Origin: JAJDAT01 sp964344185
GTDB lineage: Bacteria; Nitrospinota; Nitrospinia; Nitrospinales; JAJDAT01
DNA length: 64,000 nt
Reading direction: 5' to 3'
Assembly: GCA_964344185.1 (NCBI GenBank)
Contig: CAYFMN010000007.1
Coordinates: 1-64,000 of the forward strand
The notes beneath the pieces are model-generated. The model ran no database searches, had not been told where the DNA came from, and saw nothing but the letters and a program-made list of their open reading frames with translations. This document shows positions 18,701 through 27,660 of the stretch, piece by piece. A program made the position numbers and the translations under genes. Position 1 is the first letter of the stretch. Each line of letters starts with the position of its first letter.

Positions 18701-19081
18701 TTAAAAATTAGGAAAACTTTGGCCAGGAACAGGTGTAAACCAAGTCAAAATTATCCTTTAAAATTGAATATTTACAGAACATCCGGTTGTATCGCAACAA
18801 AAAAACGGAGTCTACAACTCCTTGAATTTAAAGCCTTTATAAATTGGATCCAACAAGCTCAAATGCCCGCTCCAAAAAAAATTTAAAAACCTTTTGTTCT
18901 ACTTCAATAACCAGATAAAAAAGGTTTATTTTTCTCTAAAAAAAACCATAACCTTTTATAAATAAAGGTGTTTAAAAACATCAGAAAAGTTATTCAAAGT
19001 TCTAGTTATATTAGATTAACTCTAATTTATTAGCCCTATCAATAGCTAAAAAAACGTTTTTAAAAATCGAGGCACTAAAAG
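18701..19081. other. Intergenic stretch without a recognised feature
   Basis: This A/T-rich gap lies upstream of the candidate RNA promoter and downstream of the site-2 protease gene. No open frame, repeat or clear terminator stands out. Confidence 0.4.
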
Positions 19082-19966
19082 CTAGGAAAATTCAAAAGGA
19101 ACTGGGACGAAGGTAAGAATAAAGACTACAACAGAGATATAACCCAATATAAGGTGTTTTCTCTCCAAAGGAAGCGATTCATCCAACACAGGAGCGCTTC
19201 TAAACCCAAATAAGACAATTAAACCCGCCCAAAACCACCAGCCATTCCAAAACCAGCCCAAGGGCCACAGACAAGCGAAAAAAACCATCCAAACAACTTT
19301 ATACCTTTTACTAAATAAAGAAAATACGATATGACCGCCGTCTAACTGACCGATTGGCAATAAGTTCAAACCGGTCAAAAACATTCCAATCCATCCCGCA
19401 AAAGCCATTGGATGCAAATGTATATTAATATTAGGGGAAACGGGATTAACCCCTAAAATCCATTCGCTAAATAGAGTAAGAACGATTGAACTACCATAAG
19501 AAACTCCGGAAAACGCAGGCACATAAGAAACTTGAGATAAATAAAGCCCGATCATCAAGGTTGGAATAGCAATAATAAACCCTGCAATGGGACCTGCAAC
19601 GCCAATTTCCAGCAAAACCCTTCTATTTGGTATAGGATCCTTAATATGCATAAAGGCTCCAAACGTTCCCGCAATAAAGACCGGCGGCGCTGGAATAAAA
19701 AATGGCAATGTTGCCCGCACTTTATTTTTGCAGCTGGCGTAATAATGGCCGAATTCATGACAACCCAAAATTGCTATCAAGCTAATGGAAAATAACCAAC
19801 CACCCGCCAAATAAGTGGTTCCAACAGTCAAAAGAAGCATTAACCAAAAAACGGCCCAATTTTTCCATGTAGGCGGATTAATTTTAGGGTATAAATCAGG
19901 CGATAGGCTTTCGGGAACTTCTTCGGATAGATCGACTTTAATGGGTCTGTTTTCTTGAGGTTCCAT
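19082..19966 (-). CDS. Site-2 protease family membrane metalloprotease
   Basis: Intramembrane zinc metalloprotease of the M50 type. The zinc site HEFGH is in LGCHEFGHYYASCKNK and the third ligand is in LPIGQLDGGHIVFS. Six or more hydrophobic segments surround them. This subgroup (related to plant EGY and cyanobacterial proteases) lacks a PDZ domain, and none is seen here. I chose the ATG at 19966 (294 aa); the frame extends to a TTG at 20014 with no better ribosome-binding site. Its substrate may be a membrane-bound regulator, but none is encoded next to it. Confidence 0.88.
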   Translation of the reverse strand: MEPQENRPIKVDLSEEVPESLSPDLYPKINPPTWKNWAVFWLMLLLTVGTTYLAGGWLFSISLIAILGCHEFGHYYASCKNKVRATLPFFIPAPPVFIAGTFGAFMHIKDPIPNRRVLLEIGVAGPIAGFIIAIPTLMIGLYLSQVSYVPAFSGVSYGSSIVLTLFSEWILGVNPVSPNINIHLHPMAFAGWIGMFLTGLNLLPIGQLDGGHIVFSLFSKRYKVVWMVFFACLWPLGWFWNGWWFWAGLIVLFGFRSAPVLDESLPLERKHLILGYISVVVFILTFVPVPFEFS

Positions 19967-20198
19967 TTGGTCGCTGATTAGATTGATATTCTCGTTTGAG
20001 TTCTTTGGCGCCAAAGCCTTTGAGTTTAAGACAGGCTTTTGATGACTTAAGGATATCTCTAAAAATTCAGATTTGCCAAGAGCCCAGCCCTTAACAAAGG
20101 GCCGGGCAATAGTAAACCAGTAAAAATGACAATTATTAAAGGCTCTCTTAAAATTAAAAAGCTCTCTTTATTCTAACTCCGAACAGTTTGAGGAAATA

Positions 20199-20465
20199 AT
20201 GCAGAAAATTCTAGAAAAATATTTTCAAGATAAAAAAGACGTCCAAATTATTATCCGCGAAAAACAAATGGAAGGAACCATTGAATCCATCGAAGACGGT
20301 TTAGTCCATTTAGTCGGGGAAAAATATGAATACCACGTTCCTCTTGAAAAAATAGTTACCGTAGGATGTAAACTCGATAAAAAGGAGCGTAAGCAAAAAA
20401 AGGCTAAACATCCCCCTTTAGGTTTTAAATTAGCGACTCTCGCCGAAGATGCAGATGAAAAATAA
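20199..20465 (+). CDS. Small LSm/Hfq-like fold protein of unknown function
   Basis: An 88-aa protein starting MQKILEKYFQDKKDVQIIIR with GAGG upstream of the ATG. Residues about 13-52 show an Sm-like pattern: a strand after a helix, then EGTIESIEDGLVHLVGE and YEYHVPLEKIVTVGC, as in small Sm-fold proteins that bind RNA. The tail is basic (KKERKQKKAKH) and then acidic. It is not classical Hfq, whose YKHA-like Sm2 motif is missing. It stands alone between a divergent protease gene and convergent proA, 19 bases from the end of proA. Confidence 0.7.
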   Translation: MQKILEKYFQDKKDVQIIIREKQMEGTIESIEDGLVHLVGEKYEYHVPLEKIVTVGCKLDKKERKQKKAKHPPLGFKLATLAEDADEK

Positions 20466-20484
20466 CTAAAGGGAACCTCTAAAT

Positions 20485-21786
20485 TCAATCAATGCGCCTG
20501 TGCGTAAACTCGCGGGCTCCATCTCCGGAATATTCCGAAACAGTTTGGCCTTTGCCGGTTATTTTATATTTATAAATCACCAAACCTTCAAGGCCAACAG
20601 GTCCGCGAGCGTGAGTTTTGTTAGTACTGATCCCTATTTCCGCGCCCAGGCCAAACCGGAAACCGTCCGCAAACCGAGTCGAAGCGTTAACCATAACGCT
20701 GGCCGAGTCGACTTCGTTTTGGAACCTTTCAGCGGCGGAATGATCTTCAGTCACAATAACGTCTGTGTGTCCCGACCCATGTTTATTAATATGAGCGACC
20801 GCCTCTTCAAAACTGGAAACTATCTTAATCGATAGTTTCAAATCAGTGTATTCAGTATCCCAATCGCTGTCTTCCGCTTTTTTTATTTGAGACGCTAACG
20901 ATTGAGTTTTAAGGCATCCCACGAGTTCAACTTCTTTCTCTAAAAACTTCTCCGTAAGTTCAGGCAACACTTTAGGAGCGATCGCTTCGTGAATCAACAA
21001 CGTTTCCATCGCGTTACATGCGGCTGGATATTGAAGTTTTGAATCTAAAGCGATTTTTATGGCCATTTCCGGGTCGGCGTTTTGATCAATATAGCCGTGA
21101 CAAATCCCTTCCGAATGTCCAAGAACAGGAATCTTGGTATTCTCCTGTATATAACGAACAAACTCGTTACTGCCGCGAGGTACAATCAATTGAATATTCT
21201 CTTCTTCGTTTAAAAGTTCGGAAACCTGCGAACGTGTCTCGATCATTTGAACTGAAGCGGCGGGAACGCCAGAAACTTTTTCGATACCCTGGACAAGTAA
21301 GGAAACAATGAGCTTGTTAGAATTTTGCGCTTCCATACCGCCTTTCAACACAACCGCGTTTCCCGATTTCAAACAAAGCGAAGAAATTTGCGGAACCGCG
21401 TCGGGCCGCGACTCAAATATAGCTCCAATAACGCCGATAGGACATGAAACTCGATACAAGGTCAGGTTCTCGTCCATTTCCATACCCAACAGTTTTTGAC
21501 CTACGGGATCGGGCAAAGCCGCAACGCTACGAATGCCTTTGGCCATACCGGCAACTTTGGACTCGCTAAGAGCGAGTCGAGCTAATAACGGCTTAGCGAG
21601 ATTATCTTTTTCCGCTTGGGCGACGTCGGCTCGATTCGCTTCTAAAATAGCGTCAGTATTAGCTTCTAAAGCGGACGCCATTTCTAATAACGCCGCGTTT
21701 TTAGTTTCGGTGGAAAGCCCGGCTAAAACGAGAGACGCGGCTTTTGCTTCGGATGCAATTTGCGATACGGATTTTGAATCAGTCAT
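20485..21786 (-). CDS. proA: Gamma-glutamyl phosphate reductase
   Basis: NADPH-dependent reduction of gamma-glutamyl phosphate to glutamate semialdehyde, the second step of proline synthesis. Typical motifs are PIGVIGAIFESRPDAVPQISSLCLKSGNAVVLKGG, the region YIDQNAD, and the catalytic cysteine in QYPAACNAMETLLIH. The C-terminal segment VMVNASTRFADGFRFGLGAEIGISTNKTHARGPVGLEGL is diagnostic in sections. The 433-aa length is slightly long but normal. proB is not nearby. About 1 kb of repeat-rich DNA lies upstream, where the promoter should be. Confidence 0.96.
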   Translation of the reverse strand: MTDSKSVSQIASEAKAASLVLAGLSTETKNAALLEMASALEANTDAILEANRADVAQAEKDNLAKPLLARLALSESKVAGMAKGIRSVAALPDPVGQKLLGMEMDENLTLYRVSCPIGVIGAIFESRPDAVPQISSLCLKSGNAVVLKGGMEAQNSNKLIVSLLVQGIEKVSGVPAASVQMIETRSQVSELLNEEENIQLIVPRGSNEFVRYIQENTKIPVLGHSEGICHGYIDQNADPEMAIKIALDSKLQYPAACNAMETLLIHEAIAPKVLPELTEKFLEKEVELVGCLKTQSLASQIKKAEDSDWDTEYTDLKLSIKIVSSFEEAVAHINKHGSGHTDVIVTEDHSAAERFQNEVDSASVMVNASTRFADGFRFGLGAEIGISTNKTHARGPVGLEGLVIYKYKITGKGQTVSEYSGDGAREFTHRRID

Positions 21787-21956
21787 ATTTCGAAATAGTT
21801 ATTTATCAATAGTTAGCTATTTCCATAATAGCCGCTTATCAAAACTAAAAAAATAGATTTTTTTTATAACTTAGATAGATTCACTTTTGTCTAGTAAAAA
21901 ACTTACAATTGTTTTAATGGCAAAGACACTCATCGACCGGGTTCGGAACAAGTTCA

Positions 21957-22050
21957 GGTTACAATGATAATTGGATTCATAAAATGATAGTTTGGAAGAG
22001 CAAGGTTCCTTGTTTATCTTCAGGTATTGCTCAGAGAGCCCATTGTAACC
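21957..22050. repeat. Nested inverted repeat
   Basis: The outer arms GGTTACAATG (21957-21966) and CATTGTAACC (22041-22050) are perfect complements. Inside, GAGCAA and TTGCTC pair, and CAAGG-TT-CCTTG is an inner palindrome. It could fold as a long hairpin RNA or be a relic of a small non-autonomous element. Confidence 0.5.
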
Positions 22051-22092
22051 GTGTTAATTAATAAAACTCTGATTTCATGATCCTCTCCGTGC

Positions 22093-22137
22093 GTCATCCC
22101 GAGCTCCAGTCGAGGGATCTCGCCTCGATTTAATAAA
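22093..22137 (+). repeat. Dispersed intergenic repeat, copy B
   Basis: It runs GTCATCCCGAG..., then GGGATCTCGCCTCGATTTAATAAA in sections. Its end matches copy A closely (GGATCTCGCCCCGATTCAATAAA) and copy C partly. The middle lacks the CGAACC/GGTTCG hairpin of copy A. Confidence 0.55.
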
Positions 22138-22162
22138 ATAAGGAGACCTGTAAAAATACAAC

Positions 22163-22185
22163 TTATTAAAGGCCCTCTTTAATAA
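22163..22185. repeat. Short palindromic element
   Basis: TTATTAAAG, a 5-base GCCCT-type centre and CTTTAATAA form 9-base arms. Similar sequences are seen at 20134-20154, 20463-20485, 61245-61266 and 61331-61354, all in intergenic DNA and mostly beside gene ends. Confidence 0.4.
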
Positions 22186-22262
22186 TACTTTTTAAAAATA
22201 ATAGGAAGAACTATGGCTAAGGCGATAACAAGCCCAATAAATGTTTCCCAGTTTTGAAACAT
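22179..22262 (-). CDS. Tiny single-pass membrane ORF (27 aa)
   Basis: Minus-strand frame beginning MFQNWETFIGLVIALAIV and ending in a basic KKYY tail. One hydrophobic helix spans nearly the whole protein, with a polar N-terminus, as in known small membrane proteins. No clear ribosome-binding site is seen (only GGATGAG close to the ATG). Its stop overlaps a short palindrome that could end the transcript. Function unknown, and a chance frame cannot be excluded. Confidence 0.3.
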   Translation of the reverse strand: MFQNWETFIGLVIALAIVLPIIFKKYY

Positions 22263-22413
22263 GGCTCATCCAAAGTTAAGAAGGTAAAAAATAATTCTAA
22301 CTAGAAACTAATTGGATGGCAACTTTAGTTGAGTTGAACTACAAAGGACGCAAAGGGATGAAAATAAAGGTAATTTCCCTAAGCATCTTGCATTATGTTC
22401 AAGAATATCTTCA

Positions 22414-22462
22414 CGTCATTCTAGAGCCTTTCTAAAAGAAAGGCGAAGAATCTAGGTAATAA
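22414..22462 (+). repeat. Dispersed intergenic repeat, copy D
   Basis: GTCATTCTAGAGCCTTTC, a short turn, GAAAGGCGAAGAATCTAG and GTAATAAA. The GCCTTTC/GAAAGGC arms form a hairpin, in the same place as the hairpin in copy A, with a different arm sequence. Confidence 0.5.
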
Positions 22463-22549
22463 AACTCCTCTTTGTATTTAATTTTTGAAAAACCAAATGC
22501 AAAACAGAAAAAAATTTAATTATGGCTAAACCCCATTGCGCGTTATTTT

Positions 22550-22620
22550 GAAGCGAACCTCTAGGGGAACCTGTGCTGAGCTTGCCGAAGTAGTGAAAAG
22601 TCTCGTCTCGATTTAATAAA
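22550..22620 (+). repeat. Dispersed intergenic repeat, copy C
   Basis: GAAGCGAACCTCTAGGGG..., then a linker and GTCTCGTCTCGATTTAATAAA in sections. The GAAGCGAACC segment matches copy A and the CTCGATTTAATAAA end matches copy B. It is more degenerate than the others. Confidence 0.45.
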
Positions 22621-22827
22621 CTAAGCCCAAAACCCTTTGCGCCTTTACGAAAAAAAAGTTTCTCTAAACTACTTACGTAATCAACGCGTCCAAAAACAAA
22701 ACTCCAAAATCATTCAGAAATGCAAGGTTAGCGGTAAACAAAAAGTTTCTGCGACATTTTTTTGAAACCGGTAATTTCTTTGCATTATACTAACGGTTCT
22801 TTCGGCATGAACCTTTGGAGACATCGA

Positions 22828-23436
22828 ATGAAATTCGTTAAAACTCTTACAACTCTTTTTCTTTTATCCTTCTTGCAATTTTTCTTTATCGCTTCCAACG
22901 CAACATCCGACGAAGCGGAATCGAACAACGAACTGCCTGTTGTTCCCTATCTCGACTTAAACAAGTTTCAAGGAACCTGGTATGAAATCGCTCGCACTCC
23001 ATGGATTTTTGAAGACGACTGTTATGGAGTGATCGCCAAATACGATTTAAAAGAAGACGGAGATATTGGAGTTACAAATATCTGCAAGAAGGGTAGTTTT
23101 AACGGAGATGTTGCAAAAATTACAGGTAAGGGTTGGGTAGTAGATCAAAAAACCAAAGCAAAGTTGAAAGTTCAGTTTATATGGCCATTCAACTTAAACT
23201 ACTGGGTAATCCATACGGCGCCGGACTATAGTCACATCGTGGTGGGGGAACCAGACAGGGAAAACCTTTGGATTTTAAATCAAAATCCTGAAATGGATTC
23301 CAATACTTACGATGAAGTCGTGAGGGTTATCGCGCAAAAAGGTTATGACGTAACTAAAATCGTAAAAACGCCTCAAGACCCTGCGCAGAGTCAATGCCTG
23401 GCGGCCAGCTTAACGCAAGAAACCCTTTCCTGTTAA
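22828..23436 (+). CDS. Lipocalin family protein (Blc-like)
   Basis: Exported lipocalin of 202 aa. A signal peptide of about 25 residues (KTLTTLFLLSFLQFFFIASN) precedes the mature domain. The lipocalin signature FQGTWYEIARTPW is followed by Y-x-L strands, VTNICKKGSFNG, VQFIWPFNLNYWVIH and a VVGEPDRENLWILNQNP segment, as in bacterial Blc. There is no lipobox, so unlike E. coli Blc it is probably periplasmic rather than lipid-anchored. It likely binds lipids or hydrophobic ligands. I chose the ATG at 22828, which has GGAG upstream; the longer frame from 22762 spoils the signal peptide. Confidence 0.88.
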   Translation: MKFVKTLTTLFLLSFLQFFFIASNATSDEAESNNELPVVPYLDLNKFQGTWYEIARTPWIFEDDCYGVIAKYDLKEDGDIGVTNICKKGSFNGDVAKITGKGWVVDQKTKAKLKVQFIWPFNLNYWVIHTAPDYSHIVVGEPDRENLWILNQNPEMDSNTYDEVVRVIAQKGYDVTKIVKTPQDPAQSQCLAASLTQETLSC

Positions 23437-23438
23437 AC

Positions 23439-24218
23439 TCACGCTTTTTTCGGCTCGACCATACTGTTGTTTTTTAACTTGAGAAACATAAAGATCGAAA
23501 CGAGCAACGCAAATATGCCAATGAATTGAGACGTTGACAACATTCCTTCGACAGCATAACCTCGATCGTCGTTTCTAAAGTACTCGATAATAAATCTACC
23601 TATCGAGTATAAGATTCCATACATACAAAATATTTGACCGTCGAACGTTTTTCGTTTCCTCAACCAAACCAAAATAGAAAATATCAAGATAGCGTTTAGC
23701 GAAAGATAAATTTGAGTAGGATGTAAGGAAACGTTTAGAGGAGCTAACGATTTAGGGTCGGTAAAGGTAATTCCCCAAGGCAGGTCGGTTTGAGCGCCGT
23801 AACAACAACCGGCAAACAAACACCCCCAACGTCCTATTGCTTGTCCTATAGCTATGGACGGAGCTAAAATATCCGCCGTTTTCCAAATTGGCAGTCCTTT
23901 TACCTTGGCCATTCGCATGGCCACAACAATCGCTAAAACTAACCCCCCATAAAAAACTAGACCGCCCTTCCAGACTTTCAAGATATCTAACGGCCTATCA
24001 ACAAAGTATTTATATTCAACAATTACGTATAAAACCCGGGCGCCAACAATCGCCGACAACAGAATATAAAAACACAAGTCCATGATGACTTGTGGGTCCA
24101 TTCCTTCCTTTTCGCCTTGCTTGGAAGCCAACAAAATCGCGGTAAAAAAACCGGTGGCCACCAGCAACCCATAGGTGAATATTTTTACGGGACCTATTTC
24201 TAATAAAATGGGATACAT
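23439..24218 (-). CDS. lgt: Prolipoprotein diacylglyceryl transferase
   Basis: Inner-membrane enzyme that transfers diacylglycerol from phosphatidylglycerol to the lipobox cysteine of lipoproteins, the first step of their maturation. The 259-aa protein has about seven membrane segments. Conserved motifs are IVGARVLYVIVEY, GGLVFYGGL with the catalytic-region H/Y/R residues, and GQAIGRWGCLFAGCCYG. C-terminal YSIGRFIIEYFRNDDRG is also typical. It follows lspA and ileS on the same strand and belongs to the same operon. The lipocalin gene is convergent at the end. Confidence 0.95.
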   Translation of the reverse strand: MYPILLEIGPVKIFTYGLLVATGFFTAILLASKQGEKEGMDPQVIMDLCFYILLSAIVGARVLYVIVEYKYFVDRPLDILKVWKGGLVFYGGLVLAIVVAMRMAKVKGLPIWKTADILAPSIAIGQAIGRWGCLFAGCCYGAQTDLPWGITFTDPKSLAPLNVSLHPTQIYLSLNAILIFSILVWLRKRKTFDGQIFCMYGILYSIGRFIIEYFRNDDRGYAVEGMLSTSQFIGIFALLVSIFMFLKLKNNSMVEPKKA

Positions 24219-24257
24219 AATCTAAATATAAGATCGCCTGGCAAGATTCTTTTCGGT

Positions 24258-24764
24258 TTAATTTTCGGAAGGACTGATTGAATCCTGCGTTTTTACCGGT
24301 TGAAAAACGTCGTAAATCATATAAATAACGCCTAGAGTGATACAGGAATCGGCAACATTAAAAGCGGGCCAATGAGTATCGTTTATATAAAAGTCTAAAA
24401 AATCGATCACTTCCTTATAGATAACACGGTCAATTAAGTTGCCTATAGCTCCGCTAAAAATCAGAATTAAACTAATATGAGCCGTCTTTTTATAATTCGG
24501 CATCTGGTGGTACATAACTAAGATCGCTCCAATTGCAACCACAGAAACTGCGATAAAAAATTGAGTTTTATACTGAGCGGAGCTTCTTGCAAATAGACCA
24601 AAAGCCACGCCCGGATTTCGGATATGCGTTAAATTAAAAAAACCATCCACTACCCGAACGGAGAAATGAAGCGGAATATGGGAAGCCACCATATATTTGG
24701 TGGCTTGATCCAAAAAAATCAGGATATTGGAAAAGATAAGTAAACTAAGATATTTATTTCTCAA
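24258..24764 (-). CDS. lspA: Signal peptidase II
   Basis: Aspartic membrane peptidase that removes the signal peptide of diacylated prolipoproteins. The two catalytic aspartates lie in GNLIDRVIYKEVIDFLDF and FNVADSCITLG; the N-terminal DQATK and the FNLTHIRNPGVAFGL motifs are conserved. Four membrane helices fit the 168-aa length. It begins nine bases after ileS, the classical ileS-lspA pairing, and lies 39 bases before lgt, so the steps of lipoprotein maturation are co-expressed. Confidence 0.95.
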   Translation of the reverse strand: MRNKYLSLLIFSNILIFLDQATKYMVASHIPLHFSVRVVDGFFNLTHIRNPGVAFGLFARSSAQYKTQFFIAVSVVAIGAILVMYHQMPNYKKTAHISLILIFSGAIGNLIDRVIYKEVIDFLDFYINDTHWPAFNVADSCITLGVIYMIYDVFQPVKTQDSISPSEN

Positions 24765-24773
24765 AGGACGGAC

Positions 24774-27563
24774 CTAAACGGCGACAAGGTTATCCGAACA
24801 TCTTGCGCAAATATTGGGATGCTCGGGGCGATTGTCATAAGCTTCAAAATAATTCCAACAACGTTCGCATTTTTCGCCGGGCGCTGCGGAAACAAAAACT
24901 TTTAAACCTGGAATATTTTCGCTGGAATAAAAGGACTCATCATTTAAATTGTCCACAATCTCGACCTTGGAAACAATAAAAATAAATTTCAATTCGCCAA
25001 TATCATCCTTTAGAATTTGTTTCAAATCTTCGGGCAGCGCCAATTGAACCGATGCGTCCAAAGCATGGCCTATTGTTTTTGCCCGTCGGCTCAATTCAAG
25101 CGCCTTACTCACCTCTCCTTTTAAAGCAATAATACGTTCCCATTTTTCCGCTAAAGACTCTGGGAAATCGACATCCTGGTTTTTCATGAAAGAGCTAAGG
25201 TGAACGCTTTCTTCCTCCGCGCTTCCTTTAGGGAGGTATTGCCATATTTCGTCCGCAGTAAAGCTTAAAACAGGCGCCATTAAGCGAGTCATTCCCATCA
25301 ATAGATAATACATTGCAGTTTGCCCCGACCGTCTTTCTTCCGACGTTTTGGGATAGGTATACAACCGGTCTTTTAAAATATCCAAGTAGAAAGCGCTAAG
25401 GTCAACGATGCAAAAGTTATAAAACGCGTGATAAAAAACATGAAATTCATAATCTTCATACGCTTTCATAATTTTGCGCGATAGTTTTTGATATCGATCT
25501 AAAATAAAACGATCAATTTCCAACATTTGTTCAAAGGGAACTCTATCTTTTTGAGGATCGAAATCGCTCAAATTACCCAATAAGTAGCGAAATGTGTTGC
25601 GAATCTTTCTATACGCTTCAGACAATCTCTTTAGAATTTCATTCGAAATTCGGATGTCGTCGCGATAGTTTTCCGAAGCCACCCAAAGCCTTAATATTTC
25701 AGCTCCATATTGATCGATTATTTTCTGCGGCGCGATCACATTGCCGGCTGATTTCGACATTTTCTTGCCTTTACCATCGACTACATAACCATGAGTAAGT
25801 ACGCTTTTATAAGGCGCTTTTTCTCGAGTGCCAATAGACTCTAATAAAGAACTGTGAAACCAACCGCGATGTTGATCGCTCCCTTCTAAATAAAGATCTG
25901 CGGGCCACTCTTCATCTTGCTCTCTTTCCAACACGGCGGCGTGACTAACTCCCGAGTCGAACCAAACGTCTAGAATGTCGCTCTCTTTGACAAATTGAGA
26001 ACCTTTACATTTTGGACAGACCGTTCCTTCCGGCAATAACGCTTGCGTTTCGGCTTCGAACCAGTAGTCGGCTCCATGTTCCTCGATTAACTTGACTATT
26101 CGATCCATTATTTCTTTTGAATCTAAGAAAGCCCCACAAGACTTGCAACTGATAATAGTTATTGGAGTTCCCCAGGCGCGTTGGCGCGACACGCACCAGT
26201 CCGGCCTGTTTTCCACCATGTTATAAATACGTTCTTCCCCCCAGGGAGGAATCCATTTGGTTTCGCGAATCGCTTCTAACGATTTTTTACGAAGACCCGT
26301 TGAGTCCATTGGAATAAACCACTGAGCAGTGGCGCGAAATATGATTGGTTGATGACATCGCCAGCAATGTGGATAAGAATGTTTTATTTCCTGATGTTTG
26401 ACTAAAGCGCCGTCTTCTTCCAATTTTTTAATAATTTCAGGATTCGCTTTAGTAACAAACTGCCCTGAAAAGAATTCAACGTCGTCTTTGAAAACTCCTC
26501 CATCGTCAACAGGGTTATAAACTTCCAGACCGTATTTTTGGCCGACGATATAGTCGTCTTGTCCATGTCCTGGAGCCGTATGAACGCAGCCTGTTCCTTG
26601 CTCCAATGTCACGTGTTCTCCAAGGATCACCTTAGACTCTCTATCAATAAAGGGATGTCTGGAAACTAAATTCTCTAAATCTTTGCCAAGACATTCGCCC
26701 ACAACTTTAAGCTCGGTTTCCCACTCTTCAGAAAGAATGGGCAATAGTTTTTTTGCGACAATAACGTTTTCGCCATTCATTTTTGCGGCAACGTATTCAA
26801 ATTCTGGATGGACGCAGACGGCTAAATTTGCGGGAAGCGTCCAGGGAGTGGTTGTCCAAATAACTATAGAAACCGGTTTCCCTTTTATATCTGGAAATAA
26901 ATTGGAGACATCCGAAGTTAACGAGAATTTAACATAAATTGACGGAGACTTATGATCGTCATATTCCACTTCCGCTTCGGCTAGAGCCGTTCGACAATTG
27001 ACGCACCAGTGAACGGGTTTTAACCCTTTATAAACTTGGCCAGATTCGACGAACTTTCCAAATTCCTTAACGATAGCCGCTTCGTAACCGTAATCCATGG
27101 TTAAATATGGTTTATCCCAACGAGCGGACACGCCTAAACGTTTAAATTCTTCTCTCTGAATATCGATAAATTTAGCGGCGTATTCCCTGCATAATTTACG
27201 AATACCGTTTTTATCGTAATCTTTTTTCTTTTTACCAAGTTCTTTGCCGACTTGGTGTTCAATGGGCAATCCATGACAATCCCAACCTGGAATAAAACCA
27301 GCGTCATAACCTTTCATCGTCATAATACGAACGATAAAATCTTTAAGAATTTTATTCAGCGCATGGCCCATATGAATATGACCGTTTGCATAAGGAGGAC
27401 CGTCGTGAAAAATAAATTTTGGTTTTCCCGAAAATGTTTTACGTATATTTTCGTAAAGTTTAGACTCTTCCCAAATGCGAATTTGCTCAGGTTCGCGCTG
27501 TTTTAAGTTTGCCTTCATGGGAAAATCTGTTTGCGGTAAATTCAGCGTATCTTTGTATTCCAT
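24774..27563 (-). CDS. ileS: Isoleucyl-tRNA synthetase
   Basis: Class I aminoacyl-tRNA synthetase that charges tRNA-Ile. The HIGH motif is GHIHMGHALNK near residues 61-70 and the KMSKS motif is in GKKMSKSAGN near 600. The connective editing domain lies between, with TTTPWTLPANLA. The C-terminal zinc finger has CERCWNY and CARCSDN. The 929-aa length matches the bacterial type. It is the first gene of the ileS-lspA-lgt operon. The upstream gap of about 100 bases to the site-2 protease shows no T-box. Confidence 0.97.
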   Translation of the reverse strand: MEYKDTLNLPQTDFPMKANLKQREPEQIRIWEESKLYENIRKTFSGKPKFIFHDGPPYANGHIHMGHALNKILKDFIVRIMTMKGYDAGFIPGWDCHGLPIEHQVGKELGKKKKDYDKNGIRKLCREYAAKFIDIQREEFKRLGVSARWDKPYLTMDYGYEAAIVKEFGKFVESGQVYKGLKPVHWCVNCRTALAEAEVEYDDHKSPSIYVKFSLTSDVSNLFPDIKGKPVSIVIWTTTPWTLPANLAVCVHPEFEYVAAKMNGENVIVAKKLLPILSEEWETELKVVGECLGKDLENLVSRHPFIDRESKVILGEHVTLEQGTGCVHTAPGHGQDDYIVGQKYGLEVYNPVDDGGVFKDDVEFFSGQFVTKANPEIIKKLEEDGALVKHQEIKHSYPHCWRCHQPIIFRATAQWFIPMDSTGLRKKSLEAIRETKWIPPWGEERIYNMVENRPDWCVSRQRAWGTPITIISCKSCGAFLDSKEIMDRIVKLIEEHGADYWFEAETQALLPEGTVCPKCKGSQFVKESDILDVWFDSGVSHAAVLEREQDEEWPADLYLEGSDQHRGWFHSSLLESIGTREKAPYKSVLTHGYVVDGKGKKMSKSAGNVIAPQKIIDQYGAEILRLWVASENYRDDIRISNEILKRLSEAYRKIRNTFRYLLGNLSDFDPQKDRVPFEQMLEIDRFILDRYQKLSRKIMKAYEDYEFHVFYHAFYNFCIVDLSAFYLDILKDRLYTYPKTSEERRSGQTAMYYLLMGMTRLMAPVLSFTADEIWQYLPKGSAEEESVHLSSFMKNQDVDFPESLAEKWERIIALKGEVSKALELSRRAKTIGHALDASVQLALPEDLKQILKDDIGELKFIFIVSKVEIVDNLNDESFYSSENIPGLKVFVSAAPGEKCERCWNYFEAYDNRPEHPNICARCSDNLVAV

Positions 27564-27660
27564 AAACTTGTTTTTAAACCCGTTAAATTATTTCTACCCA
27601 ATATGACTATTGCGTTCTTTCGCTATATTCAAATCGTTTTTCTAAACCGGTTCGATCAAA

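Larger units (their letters stand above)
21787..22827. other. Repeat-rich intergenic region
   Basis: About 1 kb without a normal-length gene. It holds a nested inverted repeat (21957-22050), three copies of a dispersed repeat (22093-22137, 22414-22462, 22550-22620), a short palindrome (22163-22185) and a 27-aa membrane ORF (22179-22262). No transposase fragment was recognised. Confidence 0.6.

Noticed and set aside
20082..20107. Hairpin GCCCAGCCCTT / AAAGGGCCGGGC as a terminator
   Set aside because: The stem is strong but no T-run follows on either strand, and it lies between divergent genes, so a terminator there has no transcript to end. It may be a regulatory hairpin.
20225..20488. An 87-aa open frame on the minus strand, antisense to the LSm-like gene
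   Set aside because: It mirrors the real gene on the other strand, overlaps the proA end and has no ribosome-binding site. The plus-strand frame has the clear Shine-Dalgarno and protein-like composition.
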